A stretch of DNA of 64,000 nucleotides. Origin: an uncultured Oscillospiraceae bacterium. Lineage in GTDB: Bacteria > Bacillota > Clostridia > Oscillospirales > Acutalibacteraceae. Every line of letters starts with the position of its first letter. Positions within the stretch are counted from its first letter, which is position 1. A model generated the notes under the pieces. The model worked only from the letters and a program-made list of their open reading frames with translations. It did not search any database and was not told the DNA's origin. The stretch is taken from assembly GCA_900541905.1 (NCBI GenBank), contig UQLQ01000005.1, positions 1 through 64,000 on the forward strand, written 5' to 3'. This document shows, piece after piece, positions 61,535 to 64,000 of this stretch. The position numbers and the translations under genes are program-made.

Positions 61535-62059
61535 TTGTTATTAGGCATTTTTGCTTTAATTGGCGCTGCAGTTTTGGTTGTCATTGACCAGGTGATTAAA
61601 TTTCTGGCAACTACTTATATCAAACCCATTGGAACCTTGGAAATTATTCCGGGATTCTTAGATTTTACCTATCATGGAAATGACGGTGCTGCATTTGGAA
61701 TTTTATCCAGCCAAACTTGGATTTTTGTAATTATTACAGCACTTGTCTGTATTGCCTTAATTGTCGGATTATTTGTATACAAAAAACATACTACGTTGTC
61801 TCGTATGGCGTGTGCGCTGATTATTGCAGGTGGCATTGGAAACTTAATTGACCGTGTGTTTAATAATGGATACGTTATTGACTATATCCATGTGAAATTT
61901 TTTCCACCTATCTTCAATTTTGCCGATTGTTGTGTTTCTATTGGTGTAGTACTGTTGTTTATCTATGTAATTTTCTGTACAGATTCACTTCGTAAAGAAT
62001 CATCTGCGAAAAAAAAGCAAAAGAAAGAAAAAGCAAAACATGAACAAGACCATGAATGA
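61535..62059 (+). CDS. lspA: Lipoprotein signal peptidase LspA
   Basis: A 174-residue aspartic signal peptidase II with four membrane helices. Motifs: VVIDQVIKF, NDGAAFGIL, GGIGNLIDRV, and the catalytic aspartates in VIDYIHV and IFNFADCCVSIG. TTG 61535 follows GGAGGTG by 5 nt. A GTG at 61487 is in frame but lies in the terminator hairpin and adds a non-family N-terminus. A Lys/Glu-rich C-terminal tail (KKKQKKEKAKHEQDHE) extends beyond the usual end. Processes the lipoproteins encoded in this window. Confidence 0.93.
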   Translation: MLLGIFALIGAAVLVVIDQVIKFLATTYIKPIGTLEIIPGFLDFTYHGNDGAAFGILSSQTWIFVIITALVCIALIVGLFVYKKHTTLSRMACALIIAGGIGNLIDRVFNNGYVIDYIHVKFFPPIFNFADCCVSIGVVLLFIYVIFCTDSLRKESSAKKKQKKEKAKHEQDHE

Positions 62060-62981
62060 GCCAAAACAACATTATTCTTTTACATTACAACAGGAGGAAT
62101 CGGGACAGCGACTGGACAAATGGTTGCAATCACAATTGCCGGATATGACGCGTTCTGCAATTCAAAAATTGATTGAGCAGGGCAATGTGACACGAAACGG
62201 AATCGCTGTAAGTAAAAATGGAAAAGGAAATGCCGGCGATGTAATAGAAGTTATGGTACCTCAGCCCAAACCGCTTGAAGTTACGGCACAGGATATTCCT
62301 CTGGATATTCTGTATGAAGACAATGATTTGTTGGTAGTGAACAAGCCCAAAGGTATGGTTGTGCATCCTGCTGCGGGAAATGACGACGGGACATTGGTAA
62401 ATGCGTTGTTGCATCACTGTGGCGATTCTTTGTCAGGTATTAATGGCATTATTCGCCCGGGTATTGTACATCGTATTGACAAAGATACCAGTGGTTTATT
62501 GATTGTTGCAAAAAATGATATTGCGCATCAAGGCTTGGCGCAGCAAATAAAAGAACATAGTTTTACCAGAATATATGAAGCTGTTGTTTATGGTAATGTA
62601 AAACAAGATGAGGGAACTATTGATGCACCAATCGGACGTCATCCTACCGACCGTAAAAGGATGGCAGTTACGGATAAAAATTCCAGAAATGCAGTGACAC
62701 ATTATAAAGTATTAAAACGTTATGATGGCTTTACACATGTACAATTGAAGCTGGAAACAGGAAGAACACACCAAATTCGTGTACATATGGCTTATATTGG
62801 ACATCCTGTTGCGGGAGATCCTGTTTACGGGGTCAAAAAGGTGATTACTTCTTTAAATGGTCAATGTTTACATGCGCGTGTGATTGGTTTTGTTCATCCG
62901 ATTACAGAAGAATACATAGAAATTACCAGTGCACTGCCTGTTTACTTTACTCAATTTTTAAGTAAGTTAAGGGAACAGTAA
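62040..62981 (+). CDS. rluD: RluD-family 23S rRNA pseudouridine synthase
   Basis: A 313-residue enzyme. N-terminal S4 domain (GQRLDKWLQSQL, SAIQKLIEQGNVTRNG), then the catalytic region with GIVHRIDKDTSGLLIVAK holding the nucleophilic aspartate, and LETGRTHQIRVH. It starts inside lspA (20-bp overlap) with no clear ribosome binding site; ATG 62052 is an alternative. lspA-rluD adjacency is common in Firmicutes. RluD-type specificity (helix 69) versus RluC cannot be settled here. Confidence 0.92.
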   Translation: MNKTMNEPKQHYSFTLQQEESGQRLDKWLQSQLPDMTRSAIQKLIEQGNVTRNGIAVSKNGKGNAGDVIEVMVPQPKPLEVTAQDIPLDILYEDNDLLVVNKPKGMVVHPAAGNDDGTLVNALLHHCGDSLSGINGIIRPGIVHRIDKDTSGLLIVAKNDIAHQGLAQQIKEHSFTRIYEAVVYGNVKQDEGTIDAPIGRHPTDRKRMAVTDKNSRNAVTHYKVLKRYDGFTHVQLKLETGRTHQIRVHMAYIGHPVAGDPVYGVKKVITSLNGQCLHARVIGFVHPITEEYIEITSALPVYFTQFLSKLREQ

Positions 62982-63007
62982 TTATCCTTGTAAAGAAGTG
63001 AAAACGC

Positions 63008-63382
63008 ATGGAAAATGAAAAACGTCATATATGGATTTTGATCGCAATTGCTCTGGTATTTTGTACTGTGTTAATTGGGTATAATCTTTTCTTTGTAAAA
63101 GAACCGCAGGCCATTGTGATAGAAACGGATATAGCAGAATCAGATACGGAACAATCTTTAGGAGAAGGTTATATTGTACCAACGGCTAAAGTAAATATTA
63201 ATACTGCAAGTGCGGAACAATTGGATGAAGAACTGGAAGGAATTGGACCTTCTTTGGCGCAAAGAATTGTGAGTTATCGGGATGCAAATGGACCGTTTAC
63301 AGACATTGAACAGATTAAAAATGTATCAGGTATTGGTGACAAGAAGTTTGAAGCAATTAAAGATGATATTACGGTATCTTAG
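63008..63382 (+). CDS. ComEA-like helix-hairpin-helix protein
   Basis: A 124-residue protein with one N-terminal membrane helix (about 9-27, IWILIAIALVFCTVLIGYN), a short linker and a C-terminal HhH domain (VNINTASAEQLDEELEGIGPS, IVSYRDANGPF, LIKNVSGIGDKKFEAI-like). That is the ComEA DNA-receptor layout minus the SLBB domain. GTGAAAACGC precedes the ATG. ComEA binds DNA during uptake; comEC is not in view, so a role in competence is possible but not shown. Confidence 0.85.
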   Translation: MENEKRHIWILIAIALVFCTVLIGYNLFFVKEPQAIVIETDIAESDTEQSLGEGYIVPTAKVNINTASAEQLDEELEGIGPSLAQRIVSYRDANGPFTDIEQIKNVSGIGDKKFEAIKDDITVS

Positions 63383-63393
63383 GAGGAGAACTC

Positions 63394-63984
63394 ATGAAGC
63401 ATCAAGTACTGTCTTGTATTGAGACAAGACGCAGTGTGCGCAGTTATGAAGCGAAACAAATTCCCGATGATATGCGGGACGAGATATTAAAAGCGGCTGT
63501 CTATGCGCCAAGCGGGAGTAACAATCAAAGCTGGCTGTTTACGGCGATTCAAAACCGTAAGATTTTAGAAGATTTAAACGAGCAAGTTCGTATTGGATTT
63601 GGACTGTTACCGGTTGCGGAAAATGATTATCCTGCTAAAATACGTGCAAAACAAAATGCGCAAAAGGAAGATTATAATTTCTACTATCATGCTCCGACGT
63701 TGATTGTTGCATCTAATGTTCCTAATTACGCAAACGCAATGGCTGATTGTTCCGCTGCTTTGGAGAATATGTTTTTAGCTGCTCATGCATTAGGTTTGGG
63801 AACTTGTTGGATTAACCAGTTGACATGGTTGGGCCAAATGACAAATGTACGTGATTTTTTGGCAGAGTATTGCCATATACCAAAAGAACATGTCATATGT
63901 GGTGCTTGTGCAGTAGGATATATAAACGGTGAATATCCAAAGCCTGCGCCAAGAAAAGAGAATACAATTCAAATTATTCTATAA
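63394..63984 (+). CDS. Nitroreductase-family flavoprotein
   Basis: A 196-residue FMN-dependent oxidoreductase. IETRRSVRSYEAKQIPDD is the FMN-binding N-terminus, YAPSGSNNQSWLF the second FMN site, and LGLGTCWINQLTW and CGACAVGYING complete the family pattern. GGAGGAGAAC precedes the ATG. Electron acceptor unknown. Ends 16 bp before the window edge; no operon partner visible beyond the ComEA-like gene 11 bp upstream. Confidence 0.92.
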   Translation: MKHQVLSCIETRRSVRSYEAKQIPDDMRDEILKAAVYAPSGSNNQSWLFTAIQNRKILEDLNEQVRIGFGLLPVAENDYPAKIRAKQNAQKEDYNFYYHAPTLIVASNVPNYANAMADCSAALENMFLAAHALGLGTCWINQLTWLGQMTNVRDFLAEYCHIPKEHVICGACAVGYINGEYPKPAPRKENTIQIIL

Positions 63985-64000
63985 AAATGAGTGTCACTGT

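Noticed and set aside
1..64000. tRNA, rRNA, tmRNA or riboswitch genes
   Set aside because: By eye I found no convincing conserved cores on either strand; a tRNAscan-SE and Infernal run would be decisive.

Overview
The window looks like chromosomal DNA from a low-GC, endospore-forming Firmicute, probably a Clostridia/Oscillospirales-type anaerobe. The evidence is a GerA-type germination operon, Bacillota-style gene orders (miaB-ymcA-mutS-mutL-miaA and ylmE-sepF-ylmH-divIVA-ileS-lspA-rluD), A/T-rich spacers, strong GGAGG-type ribosome binding sites and frequent TTG starts. I found no rRNA, tRNA, transposase or CRISPR array. Gene identities rest on motifs read directly from translations; no database search was run.

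Layout. 1-6.7 kb: a tRNA methylthiotransferase cut by the window edge, a small HPr-like protein without the catalytic histidine, an ABC-F ATPase, a small helical protein, a metallo-beta-lactamase-fold hydrolase, a sugar isomerase-like TIM barrel and NrdR. 6.7-9.8 kb: coenzyme A supply (CoaX and an ECF S-component facing away from CoaBC). 9.9-16.2 kb: sporulation/germination (DUF4363-DUF421 pair, two small XRE regulators, gerA-type operon, DUF1836 regulator). 16.5-22.8 kb: PcrA-type helicase, a TrpXYZ-type ABC importer with an inverted repeat in its leader, and a cysteine-rich protein that may be spore-associated. 23.1-31.3 kb: a TetR regulator, M14 deacylase, SAM methyltransferase and five-gene peptide/nickel-type ABC importer; the two promoters share a TGTTTACCT motif. 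31.4-36.1 kb: one translationally coupled biotin operon, birA-bioY-bioB-bioD-bioA, behind a BirA operator overlapping a near-consensus promoter. 36.2-39 kb: a small protein and a YhgE/Pip-type membrane protein. 39.2-45.4 kb: a decayed RHS/YD-repeat toxin locus with a ricin-like lectin domain, a histidine-rich toxin tip, two paralogous immunity candidates, a promoterless orphan second tip and a membrane-anchored M23-family protein. 45.6-64 kb: housekeeping (glycosyltransferase, tRNA modification, mismatch repair, cell division and septum placement, IleS, LspA, RluD, a ComEA-like protein, a nitroreductase).

The most unusual signals are: (1) a dispersed two-hairpin repeat of about 110 bp at 5.12-5.31 kb and, inverted, at 16.26-16.38 kb, whose stems keep pairing through compensatory changes and whose right end supplies a TATAAT aimed at the next gene; (2) the RHS locus, where the orphan tip begins with a stretch nearly identical to the core of the main gene, as expected for toxin switching by recombination; and (3) the TetR/M14/methyltransferase/ABC locus, a candidate uptake-and-processing system for an unknown small molecule.
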